A stretch of 64,000 bases of DNA from contig NZ_CP036262.1 in the NCBI RefSeq assembly GCF_007741495.1, positions 4,340,001-4,404,000 of the forward strand, read 5' to 3'. Positions 35,422 to 44,490 of this stretch are shown here, in pieces. The number at the start of each line of letters is the position of its first letter. The first letter of the stretch is position 1. The notes below the pieces were generated by a model that was not told the DNA's origin, did no database searches, and was given only the letters and a program-made list of their open reading frames with translations. This DNA is from Roseimaritima multifibrata (GTDB taxonomy: Bacteria > Planctomycetota > Planctomycetia > Pirellulales > Pirellulaceae). Both the position numbers and the translations under genes were made by a program.

Positions 35422-35870
35422 ATCAAGGTGGGGAGCGAAGATCGGAAGAAATCAGAAGCCTTAAACATTAAGCCAACATACCACCCCTTTCAAGCGAACA
35501 TCGAGGGTCCAACAGTTGCTTGCGGGTGCTACATCTTAGCAGCTCTTACTGCACTGCGTTTTCGATTTCGGTTTCGGTTTTGTTTCCCAAAGCCCTCGTT
35601 CCAAGGAACAGTAACGATGATTCAAACTTCTGAACACGACCGGCGATGGAGACCGGTCCCACGTGCACGGTTCAGACCATCATTCCCCGGATGCTGTCAC
35701 TGAAATTTCAGTCACGCAACCGCCAGTGTATTAGCGGGAACAACGCGATTGTGTCGCTACAAGCATTGGCCTGTTTTACTCAAAGCGTCCGGTATTGGAC
35801 GGCTCTCTGAGTTCGCAGATGCCAGATAGCTGGCGACAGAATTAGAAACCTTCGGAAAAACAGATCACGG
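35422..35870. other. Intergenic stretch of 449 bp, no gene seen
   Basis: This lies between two minus-strand genes. It contains a simple T-rich run (TTTCGATTTCGGTTTCGGTTTTG near 35567, which is 3-fold GGTTTC-like) and a small GCCAGATAGCTGGC hairpin at 35821. No gene or clear promoter was found. Confidence 0.45.
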
Positions 35871-37322
35871 CTAATTTTGCCTTAGCAGCCGTAGTGCGAT
35901 GTCGTTGGAGAACTTCGGCGATTTGAATTCTCTGTCACCACCTTTGTGCTGAAACGATTCCTGGTTCGCGACCTTTCCAGATTTTGTGTCCAGCCATTCT
36001 GCCTGCCATTTTCCCGCAGGCAGGTTAATCGTCGCTACGGCTTCGATGTCGTCCGCAAGAAGCGATGGGAGATCCTTGGATTTTCTGGGAAGCGGGACGT
36101 GAAAATACATAGCGTACGCTTTGCCCGTTTCCGCAAGCGTGTAGGTCGTGAGCTTCGGCTGAAGAGCGCGCACGACCGATTGATCCGGCTTCATGCGGGT
36201 GAAATCAAAGCCATCAAGAAAACGTTTGAGAATTCCCAGCTGTTGCCGCAGCTCAACGCTGCCGCCGCCGGGCGACTTGTAGTCTCGAAGAGTGCCAGCG
36301 GGATGTTTCGCGGTAAAGGAGTAATCAAGGTTGTTGTACAACGCTCCACCAGCCAGGAGAAAATCCCACGCTTCCGTGCGATACAACACGTCAGCGGAAC
36401 CTCGGAAACCGGTTTCGTTTTCACCGATCACTTTGTTCAGACCATAGTTCATCGCGACCGTATCGGGTGGTACGCAGTAGTGAAAATTGAAGATCGAAAC
36501 GGCCGGATGAGGCTGTTCAATTTTCTTGCGACCGTTGGCGATGTTCAGGGAAATCAAATGACGGTGCGAGAATTTTTTCTCCGCTTCAACAATTTCGTCA
36601 ACGATGCGATGCTGCCATTCCATTCCGAAGCCACCGATATACGGTTCGTTGCAGACTTCGTAGTACAGATTGTCGAACTCTTTCAGTTCCTGCACAATTT
36701 TTCGGGTGGTCGCGATCTGAATGTCCAGCAGGTCACGGTGTTTCAGCGTGTAGACTTCTTCTCTTGCCACCGCTCCGATGCCGTTAACGTTGTTGGCGGC
36801 ATTCATCGGGCAAATCTCCCACAGCTTATCGTTGTACATCGGGCAAAACAGAGTCAGTTCCACCACGATGCCGCGATCACTCGCCTGCTGCAACAAATCC
36901 TTCGCTCGTTCAAACCAGGCCGAATCCCATTTGGTCAAATCGAACTTAGGACCACCCCCAGCGTAACCCGGTTCACCGCTTCGCGCCCACGGACTGAGAT
37001 AACGTCCCGGCTTCGGAGCGAGAGGGTTATCGGTAATCCCAAACGCATAAGCGTTCTCACGATAGGTGCCCGCGAAAACTCGCGTATGGTTCAGACCATG
37101 CGCCTTCAGTTCATCAAAGTACTTCACGTAGTCAAAGTCTTGATTCAGCAAAGCTCCATAGTGTTCCCCCGACGTCACCAGAATGGTCGGCTTTCCACGC
37201 CACTGGAAGTAATGCGGGTTGTCGGGATGCAATGAAATCGGAGCTTTGCCAGACTCCGCAGAAACCGCGCTCGACGCCAGACAAAATGTCAGACTCGACA
37301 AGAGAATAATTCGCAACATCAT
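35871..37322 (-). CDS. Exported glycoside hydrolase-like protein (clan GH-A fold)
   Basis: A protein of 483 residues with a signal peptide (ILLSSLTFCLASSAVSAES). The N-terminal third has the HPDNPHYFQWRGKPTILVTSGEHYGALL pattern of DUF4038-like and glycoside hydrolase family 5-like barrels. YYEVCNEPYIGG places the acid/base glutamate at Glu226 in the NEP motif of clan GH-A enzymes, and IGENETGF (Glu301 or Glu303) is a candidate for the nucleophile. A C-terminal beta domain (DIEAVATINLPAGKWQAEWLDTKSG) is typical of the same family. Substrate is unknown; the neighbouring sulfatases and deacetylase suggest a complex polysaccharide. Confidence 0.8.
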   Translation of the reverse strand: MMLRIILLSSLTFCLASSAVSAESGKAPISLHPDNPHYFQWRGKPTILVTSGEHYGALLNQDFDYVKYFDELKAHGLNHTRVFAGTYRENAYAFGITDNPLAPKPGRYLSPWARSGEPGYAGGGPKFDLTKWDSAWFERAKDLLQQASDRGIVVELTLFCPMYNDKLWEICPMNAANNVNGIGAVAREEVYTLKHRDLLDIQIATTRKIVQELKEFDNLYYEVCNEPYIGGFGMEWQHRIVDEIVEAEKKFSHRHLISLNIANGRKKIEQPHPAVSIFNFHYCVPPDTVAMNYGLNKVIGENETGFRGSADVLYRTEAWDFLLAGGALYNNLDYSFTAKHPAGTLRDYKSPGGGSVELRQQLGILKRFLDGFDFTRMKPDQSVVRALQPKLTTYTLAETGKAYAMYFHVPLPRKSKDLPSLLADDIEAVATINLPAGKWQAEWLDTKSGKVANQESFQHKGGDREFKSPKFSNDIALRLLRQN

Positions 37323-37441
37323 GTTCAGCCTTAAAACTCTGAATGAAGTTAAATCGATGACGGCATTCTACAAGAATTAGAAGTCGCTTCGCCAGCGTCG
37401 GTCCGGAGCCGTGGAGTTGGCATCTTCTGGGCGGGGGTTTG

Positions 37442-37520
37442 TTAGCGGATCGGCACGAGCCGACCGGCAATACTTGGGGTGTCTGTGGCCGCGACCGGAC
37501 GGCTTGCGCCGTTCCGCTAA
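37442..37520. repeat. Palindromic REP/BIME-like element
   Basis: Two 26-bp arms in inverted orientation (37442-37467 and 37495-37520) start with TTAGCGG and end with CCGG; 21 of 26 bases agree by eye when one is reverse-complemented. A 27-bp spacer separates them. It lies between two minus-strand genes. A shortened relative occurs at about 45470-45490. Confidence 0.8.
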
Positions 37521-37536
37521 GAATGTTTAGCGCGCC

Positions 37537-38736
37537 CTAAATTTTGTACTGCGGTATCTTCAACGTCTCGCCATCTTTCAACGCCGACTGATGCGCTACG
37601 ATTCCGGCGACCGTTAGATTCAGCGACTGAGCGATATCGACCACTGGCTTGCGGTCTTCGAGGATCGCGTTGACGAACTCGTGCGTTAATTGTCCGTGGG
37701 AACCGTCGTGGCCTCCGGGTCGAACGCCGGGTGGCAGAATAGGCCGAGTCACAGCGGGCAGATTTTTTTCATGCCCGTTGTATTCGCCGTAGTAAGTCCC
37801 CTTCGTCCCTCGAATACGGCCCTTGACACCGCTTACGCCGGGCGTGTCCCAGCTGACCGCCATCCGCGCCATGCCTCCTTCGCTGGTGCGGAACAACGCG
37901 ATCTCGGTGCCGAACGGATTCTTGTATGCATTGTTGGCCGGTTGCAGCAATTCTTTCGCGCTGGGCGTCCCCAGGCAGGTGACCTCCGTGAAACTGCCAC
38001 CGGTAACGCCCGTGTGATACGCGTTTGAATGCGTCCCATACCACTGCGGCGGCATCCCGATTCGCCAGCCCTTGTACGAATCGATCAGCTCGACCGAGTC
38101 GTGATAATATTCTCCCTCGGAGTAGAGCAGCTTGCCCAATCCGCCTGCCTGATAGATCGCACGCATCGCGTACAGATCTTCGTGAAAATACGAAGTTTCG
38201 AACATCATGTATTTGCGGTCCGAGGATTTTACAACTTCAAATAATTCCTCGGCGTCTTCCAGCGATCCATACACGGCCGGCACCGCGGTCGCCACGTGCT
38301 TACCATGTCGCAATACCTCCATGCAATGCCGGGCGTGACTAGGCGCGTCGGTGGCAACGAAGATCGCTTCGATGCTGTCGTCCTTCACCATTTCTTCTAA
38401 CGACGGATATGTCTTCTCGCAGCGACATATCTTGGCCAACTGAGCACAGCGCGCAGGAAACAGATCGCTGACTGCCACGACTTCAACATTCGGGTGATCC
38501 TGAAAGCTGAACGACGCACCGAAGCGACAGACGCCATACCCAACGATGCCGACACGAATCTTGCGGTCCGAAACGGGCTGCCAAGCTTTCGAAGCGTTCG
38601 GGTCAATCGGCGCTTCCTCGAAGCCCTCGATCGTCTTTCCTTTTTCCTGGGCGTACGCCGCACCCTGTGCACCGACCGCAGCCGCACCAAGACTTACCGC
38701 CTGTAAAAAAGAACGTCGCGAGGTGGAATGGTTCAT
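37537..38736 (-). CDS. Gfo/Idh/MocA family protein, Tat-exported, family lysine not evident
   Basis: A protein of 399 residues from the ATG at 38736; the extended frame upstream is not credible. A twin-arginine leader (STSRRSFLQAVSLGAAAVGAQG) is followed by the nucleotide-binding segment VGIVGYGVCRFGASFSF and the family pattern HPNVEVVAVSDL. At the place of the catalytic EKP motif the protein reads HVATAVPAVYGSLEDAEEL, so the usual lysine is missing. The C-terminus (LNLTVAGIVAHQSALKDGETLKIPQ) is typical of planctomycete members. It is divergently transcribed from the alpha/beta hydrolase gene across a 244-bp gap. Confidence 0.88.
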   Translation of the reverse strand: MNHSTSRRSFLQAVSLGAAAVGAQGAAYAQEKGKTIEGFEEAPIDPNASKAWQPVSDRKIRVGIVGYGVCRFGASFSFQDHPNVEVVAVSDLFPARCAQLAKICRCEKTYPSLEEMVKDDSIEAIFVATDAPSHARHCMEVLRHGKHVATAVPAVYGSLEDAEELFEVVKSSDRKYMMFETSYFHEDLYAMRAIYQAGGLGKLLYSEGEYYHDSVELIDSYKGWRIGMPPQWYGTHSNAYHTGVTGGSFTEVTCLGTPSAKELLQPANNAYKNPFGTEIALFRTSEGGMARMAVSWDTPGVSGVKGRIRGTKGTYYGEYNGHEKNLPAVTRPILPPGVRPGGHDGSHGQLTHEFVNAILEDRKPVVDIAQSLNLTVAGIVAHQSALKDGETLKIPQYKI

Positions 38737-38980
38737 CAAGAAGACTCCATAGCTGAGAATTTTAGTAATAGGTGCCCTATTTCCAATTTGCTGGCGACCG
38801 CAGAAATGGATTGTAGCGAAAACATCCGGCCCCGCCTGGAAAAGATTGCATTGCAGGTTGAGCCAACGTAGGCTGAAACGCGATTCGTCGGTTGCCCGAA
38901 AGAAACAAGCGGAAAGAACCGCAGCGTGGCTCCGGCACCGGTTTCCGCAAACGGCATTCAATGGTCGGGAATATACAACC

Positions 38981-41119
38981 ATGAAATATTTCATCGCGTT
39001 ATTTGTCCTTCTGAGCGTCACCATGACGACTTCCGCCGAGGACGTCCGCCACCAGCCGTTAAAGGATCTGGATGGCTATTTCCCATTTAGTCCCCCTGCC
39101 ACGATCGACCAATGGGAACCACGCAAGGAATACGTGCGGCGGCAGATCCTCGTAGCGACCGGTCTTTGGCCGATGCCGACCAAAACACCACTGAATGCGG
39201 TGCTCCACGGCAAGATCGAAGGAGACGGATACTCCGTCGAAAAGGTCTATTTCGAAAGCGCCCCCGGTTTCTTCGTCACGGGCAATTTGTACCGTCCAAC
39301 CAATATCAAGGGCAGGGTGCCCGGCGTCATGCTCGCCCATGGCCATCGCAAGGATGCACGTTTGCAACAAACACCCGAGCCCAAGCTGCGAGGCCAGATC
39401 GCCGACGGTGCCGAGCGATTTGAAGACGCAGGACGCAGCACGTACCAGTCGCTATGTCGCCAACTGGCCAAGATGGGCTGCGTGGTTTGGCAGTGGGACA
39501 TGCTGGGCGATTCCGATTCCATTCAACTGTCACGTGAGCTTGTCCATGGCTTTGCAAAGCAGCGACCGGAGATGAACACGACGAAGGATTGGGGGCTGTT
39601 CAGTCCGCAGGCCGAATCGCATTGCCAAAGTGTGATGGGGCTGCAAACGCTGAACGCCGTACGCGGGCTGGACTTTTTGCTCAGTCTGCCGGAGGTCGAT
39701 CCGCAGCGTGTCGCCGTCACCGGTGCAAGTGGCGGCGGAACTCAAACGATGATTTTGGCGGCGATCGACGACCGCATCAAACTTTCATTTCCCGTCGTCA
39801 TGGTCAGCACCGCGATGCAGGGTGGTTGCACATGCGAGAACGCAAGCCTGCTACGCGTCAATACGGGCAATGTCGAATTCGCTGCCCTGGCGGCCCCCAT
39901 GCCGCAAGGGATGAACACCGCAAACGACTGGACTAAGGAGATGGCTACGAAAGGCTTCCCCGATCTACAGCAGTTGTACGCCACCTACGGAAAGCCGGAT
40001 AACGTTTTTCTCGAACGAGGCGAACACTTTCCACACAATTACAATGCGGTGACTCGCTCGGCGTTCTACACGTTCCTCAACAAACATTTCAAGCTGGGTG
40101 CCAAGGCCCCCGTGATCGAGACCGATTTCGATCCCCTTCCCGCCGAACAGTTGACCGTCTGGAACGCTAAGCATCCCGCCCCCAAAGCCGCCGACCCCGA
40201 TTTCGAACGCAAATTGCTGAACGGGATTACCGAAGATGCTCAGCAACAACTCACCGCTGCCGCAGCGACGCCCGAAGGGCTGCGAGACGTGATCCGTCCG
40301 GCGTTGGAAGTGCTGATCGGTCGCACGTACGCAAATGCAGGGGACGTGAAATGGGTCCTCACTGAACAGCAGGAACGCGATGACCATGTCAAACAATTCG
40401 GAACGCTGGTCAACAACACCTATGGCGAAAGAGTGAACGTCGTCTGGATTACGCCGAAGCAGTGGAACGGCCGCGTCGTCATCTGGCTGGATGAGGCGGG
40501 TAGTGGCGCCGTATGTCGAGAAGACGGCACCCTAAATGGCGCGGTACAGAAACTGGTTCAAGCGGGCGTCGCCGTGCTGGGAGCCGATCTGTTCCAACAG
40601 GGGGACCAAGTCGTCAAACAGACTCGCGTCGTGGCGAATCCTCGCGAATTTGCCGGTTACACGTTTGGCTATAACCATGCGTTGTTTGCTCAACGCACTC
40701 ACGATGTGTTAAGCATCGTCCGTTTCCTGCGTCACACGGAATCAGGACCTTGCCCAAGTTCCGAACTGAAAAGTGTGGCGGTTGCCGGTTGGCATCAGAC
40801 CGGCCCCATCGTTGCGGCGGCAGGCGGACTGGCGGGCGACGCGATTGACCGGAGCGCGATCGATACTCAAGGCTTTCGCTTTGGCAAAGTACTGGACTAC
40901 CGCGATCCGATGTTCTTGCCGGGCGGCGCAAAATACCTGGACCTGCCCGGCATGCTCGCCCTGAACGCTCCACGCCCGCTCTGGCTTGCCGGCGAAGGTT
41001 CACATCCTGCAGCTGTATCCACCGCGTATAAGCTGGCTCCCCAAGCCGATGGTCTGGTAACTTTCACCGGCGATGCCGAAGAACAGACAGCTTCCGCTAG
41101 CGAGTGGTTACAAAAATAG
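38981..41119 (+). CDS. Exported tandem alpha/beta hydrolase (acetyl xylan esterase-like)
   Basis: A protein of 712 residues from the ATG at 38981 with a signal peptide (KYFIALFVLLSVTMTTSAED). The first half is an alpha/beta hydrolase with the nucleophile elbow VTGASGGGTQTM (Ser250), oxyanion region VMLAHGHRKDAR, and a catalytic His in LERGEHFPHNYN. The second half (from about residue 400) is a second hydrolase fold, but the elbow reads VAGWHQTGPIVA, with His605 where the serine should be. This half is therefore likely inactive or binding only. The family includes acetyl xylan and related carbohydrate esterases. It precedes the sulfatases on the same strand. Confidence 0.88.
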   Translation: MKYFIALFVLLSVTMTTSAEDVRHQPLKDLDGYFPFSPPATIDQWEPRKEYVRRQILVATGLWPMPTKTPLNAVLHGKIEGDGYSVEKVYFESAPGFFVTGNLYRPTNIKGRVPGVMLAHGHRKDARLQQTPEPKLRGQIADGAERFEDAGRSTYQSLCRQLAKMGCVVWQWDMLGDSDSIQLSRELVHGFAKQRPEMNTTKDWGLFSPQAESHCQSVMGLQTLNAVRGLDFLLSLPEVDPQRVAVTGASGGGTQTMILAAIDDRIKLSFPVVMVSTAMQGGCTCENASLLRVNTGNVEFAALAAPMPQGMNTANDWTKEMATKGFPDLQQLYATYGKPDNVFLERGEHFPHNYNAVTRSAFYTFLNKHFKLGAKAPVIETDFDPLPAEQLTVWNAKHPAPKAADPDFERKLLNGITEDAQQQLTAAAATPEGLRDVIRPALEVLIGRTYANAGDVKWVLTEQQERDDHVKQFGTLVNNTYGERVNVVWITPKQWNGRVVIWLDEAGSGAVCREDGTLNGAVQKLVQAGVAVLGADLFQQGDQVVKQTRVVANPREFAGYTFGYNHALFAQRTHDVLSIVRFLRHTESGPCPSSELKSVAVAGWHQTGPIVAAAGGLAGDAIDRSAIDTQGFRFGKVLDYRDPMFLPGGAKYLDLPGMLALNAPRPLWLAGEGSHPAAVSTAYKLAPQADGLVTFTGDAEEQTASASEWLQK

Positions 41120-41306
41120 CTGACGGCATCAAGCAGAAAACGGCTTTGCCGTCTTCGTAAACTTTACGGACGACCGCCCTCCAGCGAATCACACCATGCG
41201 AAACCTGCTAACCATCGAACGGATTTTTAGCGTCGCCTTTCGCTCCAGGAACAAATCTAAAAACGCAATTTTCACGGAGCGACAGGTGCCACCAACTTTC
41301 GTCTCG

Positions 41307-42746
41307 ATGCTGCGATTCACTGTGGTCCTGTTCGTGATCGGTGCGTCGCCAATCATCGGCAGTACGGTCGACGCAGCACAGCCAATTCCAAACGTTCTGC
41401 TAATCGTTTCCGATGACCAGCGACCGGACACGATCGCGGCCCTTGGGAATGATGTAATCCAAACTCCGAATCTGGATTCCTTGGTTCGGCGGAGCAGTCT
41501 GTTCACGCGAGCCGTTTGCGCAAACCCGATCTGTACGCCTAGCCGTGGTGAAATCCTCAGCGGATGCAGTGGGTTCCGCACCGGTGTGCTGGATTTTGGC
41601 GGCAAACAACCACCCGGTTTTGTCTCTTTTGCGGAAACGATGCAACGTGGAGGCTATCAAACGTCGTACGTCGGCAAGTGGCACAACAAAGGCCGACCAA
41701 GCGATTACGGCTACCAAACGACCGTCGGTCTATTTTCGGGCGGTGGTGCGAAATGGATGAAACCGAACCAAGTCGATGCGCACGGTCGTCCGATGACGGG
41801 CTACACCGGCTGGATTTTTCAGTCCAGCGATGGCAAGGAAAAGTATCCAGATCGTGGAGTTGGTTTGACAAGCGACATCAGCAAAAAGTTTGCAGACGCT
41901 TCTATCAAACAAATCAAGACACCACACCAAAAGCCGTTTTTCATGCATGTGAACTTTACGGCGCCACATGATCCGCTGCTGCTGCCGCCCGGCTTCGAAA
42001 ATACTTATGACCCATCGTCGATGCCATTGCCGACAAATTTTCGGACAAGCCACCCGTTTGATCACGGCAATCGTGACTCACGCGACGAATTGCTGCTGCC
42101 TTCGCCTCGAACCGAAAAAGACGTCCGCGAAGACCTGGCAGTTTATTACGCCGTCATTTCGCACCTCGATCAACAAATCGGTCGCATCTTGAAAGCACTA
42201 GACGACAGCGGCGAACGCGATAACACAATCGTGATTTTCACCAGCGATCACGGACTAGCGATGGGAAGCCACGGGCTGCGTGGTAAGCAGAACATGTACG
42301 AACACACGATGAACGTTCCGATGTTGATCAGCGGCCCTGGCATTCCCGCAAATCAACGCTTCAATGCCCAGATGTACTTACGCGACGTCTATCCCACGGT
42401 CTGCGACCTGGTGGGCATCCCGGTGCCGGACGCTCCTGCCAGTGCGGGAAAGCCGCTGCCGATTGACGGACGTAGCATGGTCCCCGTTATGAGAGGCGAA
42501 CAGGACCAGATTCACGAATACGTCTTTGGATACTTCCGCAATTTCCAACGCATGATTCGTGGTGATCGTTGGAAGTTAATTCATTATCCGCAGATCGATA
42601 AGTGGCAGCTGTTTGACTTACAAAACGATCCATTTGAGTTAAAAAACGTAGCAGACGCCCCTTCCCACGCTGCGGTTCTGGAGGACCTACAGACCAAACT
42701 TCGCGACTGGCAAAATCAAGTTGGTGATCCACTCGTGTCCTCCTAA
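41307..42746 (+). CDS. Arylsulfatase-type sulfatase, exported
   Basis: A sulfatase of 479 residues. The ATG at 41307 is preferred as it starts a signal peptide (LRFTVVLFVIGASPIIGS, ending DAAQP); an earlier ATG at 41196 gives an implausible basic extension. NVLLIVSDDQRPDTI supplies the N-terminal metal ligands, and the formylglycine site is Cys76 in CTPSRGEIL. HMNFTAPHDPLL-like VNFTAPHDPLLLPPGF, IVIFTSDHGLAMGSHGLRGKQNMYEH and the C-terminal IRGDRWKLIHYP complete the family pattern. Cysteine sulfatases need formylglycine-generating enzyme, which is not in the window. The likely substrate is a sulfated polysaccharide. Confidence 0.95.
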   Translation: MLRFTVVLFVIGASPIIGSTVDAAQPIPNVLLIVSDDQRPDTIAALGNDVIQTPNLDSLVRRSSLFTRAVCANPICTPSRGEILSGCSGFRTGVLDFGGKQPPGFVSFAETMQRGGYQTSYVGKWHNKGRPSDYGYQTTVGLFSGGGAKWMKPNQVDAHGRPMTGYTGWIFQSSDGKEKYPDRGVGLTSDISKKFADASIKQIKTPHQKPFFMHVNFTAPHDPLLLPPGFENTYDPSSMPLPTNFRTSHPFDHGNRDSRDELLLPSPRTEKDVREDLAVYYAVISHLDQQIGRILKALDDSGERDNTIVIFTSDHGLAMGSHGLRGKQNMYEHTMNVPMLISGPGIPANQRFNAQMYLRDVYPTVCDLVGIPVPDAPASAGKPLPIDGRSMVPVMRGEQDQIHEYVFGYFRNFQRMIRGDRWKLIHYPQIDKWQLFDLQNDPFELKNVADAPSHAAVLEDLQTKLRDWQNQVGDPLVSS

Positions 42747-42859
42747 ACAACCTCTTTTCACTGGCGAGTACAATGCTGTCTGTAGGCTCTCAACGGCGTG
42801 CCGCCCCCTTCCAATACAATCGCGTCCCCACCATTCAGAACCTTTCGGGATCTAAATCA

Positions 42860-44422
42860 ATGCGTCATGACTTCAACCAGCTAGAACCTGTCCGTCCGCA
42901 AACGAGGATTCTCCAGGCGGTGGTGATTGCGATCGTTGGGGTGACGTTTTTGCTCCAGTCGGGCGATGCGGACGCGGAGCAACCAAACATCGTCTTCATT
43001 CTCGCCGACGACTTGGGCTATGGCGAACTTGGGTGCTACGGTCAGACGAAGATCCGAACTCCGAATCTTGACCGACTTGCTAGCCAAGGGATGCGTTGGA
43101 TGCAGCATTACACGGGGGCCCCCGTATGTGCTCCGGCGCGATGCACATTGATGACGGGTCAACATTTGGGACACGCCGAAATCCGTAGCAATCGCAAAGC
43201 GGTAAATAAGCGACAGTTTCCCGGCGAGTGGCCGATTACCGATGGCATCGTCACGATCGCCGAATCGCTCAAAGATGCGGGCTATGCAACCGGAGCGTTT
43301 GGCAAATGGGGCCTCGGCAACGCGGAATCAAGCGGATCCCCCAATCGACAAGGTTTTGATCGGTTTTATGGATACCTGAGTCAACGCAATGCTCACAGCT
43401 ACTATCCGCCTTACTTAAACAGTGACGCGGAAGAGGTGACGCTTAACGACCCACCGGTTCCAGGCCATTTAAGGAAGCCAGAAGGCGAAGTGAAGGCTGA
43501 CGACTACCGAGGCCAGGTATACGCTCCCGATCGAATTTTAGAAGAAGCGGTCGAGTGGCTTGATAAAAACAAAGAGGGGCCCTTCTTCCTATACCTCCCA
43601 TTCATTGAACCTCACGTTTCCCTACAGCCACCCCAAGAATGGATCGATCAATATCCACAGGAATGGGATGAGGAACACGGTGCCTACCGGGGCCAGAACG
43701 GCTATCTGCCTCATCCGCGTCCACGTGCCGCTTACGCAGCGATGATTTCCGACTTGGACGAGCATGTCGGCACGATCCTCGATCGACTTGACCAACATGG
43801 GCTGAGCGAAAACACGATCGTGATCTTTACGTCAGACAATGGCCCCACACACCCACGTAACGACGATCGCTGGGAAGTAGGAGGCGCCGCAACCAAATTC
43901 TTCGCTTCTAGTGGTGGCCTGAAAGGTTTCAAAGGAAGCTGTTACGAGGGTGGCCTGCGAATGCCCTGCATCGTGCGTTGGCCGGGCCAAGTGAAGCCAG
44001 GTTCCACATCCGAAATGGTATCTTATATGCCCGATTGGTTTCCCACGTTAGCGAAAATCGGTGGTGCGAAACTTCCCGTGAATCAACAACTCGATGGAAT
44101 CGATCTGACGCCAGAACTGAAAGGGGAGGGGACTCCGCAACGCGACGAACCCTTGGTTTGGGAATTTGCCGGATACGGCGGCATTATCGCGATTCGCGAT
44201 GGCGACTGGAAAGCCGTTCGCCGGGACGTGAAAACGAAATCCCCGAAGAAGTGGGAACTATACAACTTGGCAAACGACCGCAGCGAATCAACCAACGTGG
44301 CAACCTCCCACCCTGAAATCATTCAGCGACTGGAGACCCGTTACCGAGCAAACCGAACCGTCGAGCCTGATTTCCCGCAGCCATTGTTCGACCCACCGAG
44401 CGGCGTTTCCGAAAACAACTAA
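42860..44422 (+). CDS. Arylsulfatase A-type sulfatase, exported
   Basis: A sulfatase of 520 residues. The ATG at 42860 gives an N-terminal region with a hydrophobic segment (RILQAVVIAIVGVTFLLQSG) and EQPNIVFILADDLGYGELGCYGQ, the family start. Formylglycine precursor is Cys90 in VCAPARCTLMTG, slightly different from the CTPSR site of the preceding gene. Other family features are FGKWGLGNAESSG, LYLPFIEPHVSLQPP, IVIFTSDNGPTHPR and AIRDGDWKAVRR. The two sulfatases are 113 bp apart, so a common transcript is likely. The type resembles the arylsulfatase A and N-acetylgalactosamine-6-sulfatase group. Confidence 0.95.
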   Translation: MRHDFNQLEPVRPQTRILQAVVIAIVGVTFLLQSGDADAEQPNIVFILADDLGYGELGCYGQTKIRTPNLDRLASQGMRWMQHYTGAPVCAPARCTLMTGQHLGHAEIRSNRKAVNKRQFPGEWPITDGIVTIAESLKDAGYATGAFGKWGLGNAESSGSPNRQGFDRFYGYLSQRNAHSYYPPYLNSDAEEVTLNDPPVPGHLRKPEGEVKADDYRGQVYAPDRILEEAVEWLDKNKEGPFFLYLPFIEPHVSLQPPQEWIDQYPQEWDEEHGAYRGQNGYLPHPRPRAAYAAMISDLDEHVGTILDRLDQHGLSENTIVIFTSDNGPTHPRNDDRWEVGGAATKFFASSGGLKGFKGSCYEGGLRMPCIVRWPGQVKPGSTSEMVSYMPDWFPTLAKIGGAKLPVNQQLDGIDLTPELKGEGTPQRDEPLVWEFAGYGGIIAIRDGDWKAVRRDVKTKSPKKWELYNLANDRSESTNVATSHPEIIQRLETRYRANRTVEPDFPQPLFDPPSGVSENN

Positions 44423-44490
44423 CCACCCCCAAAGCAGGTCGAGATAAAAACCGATTTGCAATAAACACTTGACGGGATAGAGGTTCCAAC

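Noticed and set aside
35946-37235. Plus-strand frame of 429 codons
   Set aside because: Antisense shadow of the GH-A-like hydrolase gene, which has a signal peptide and active-site motifs.
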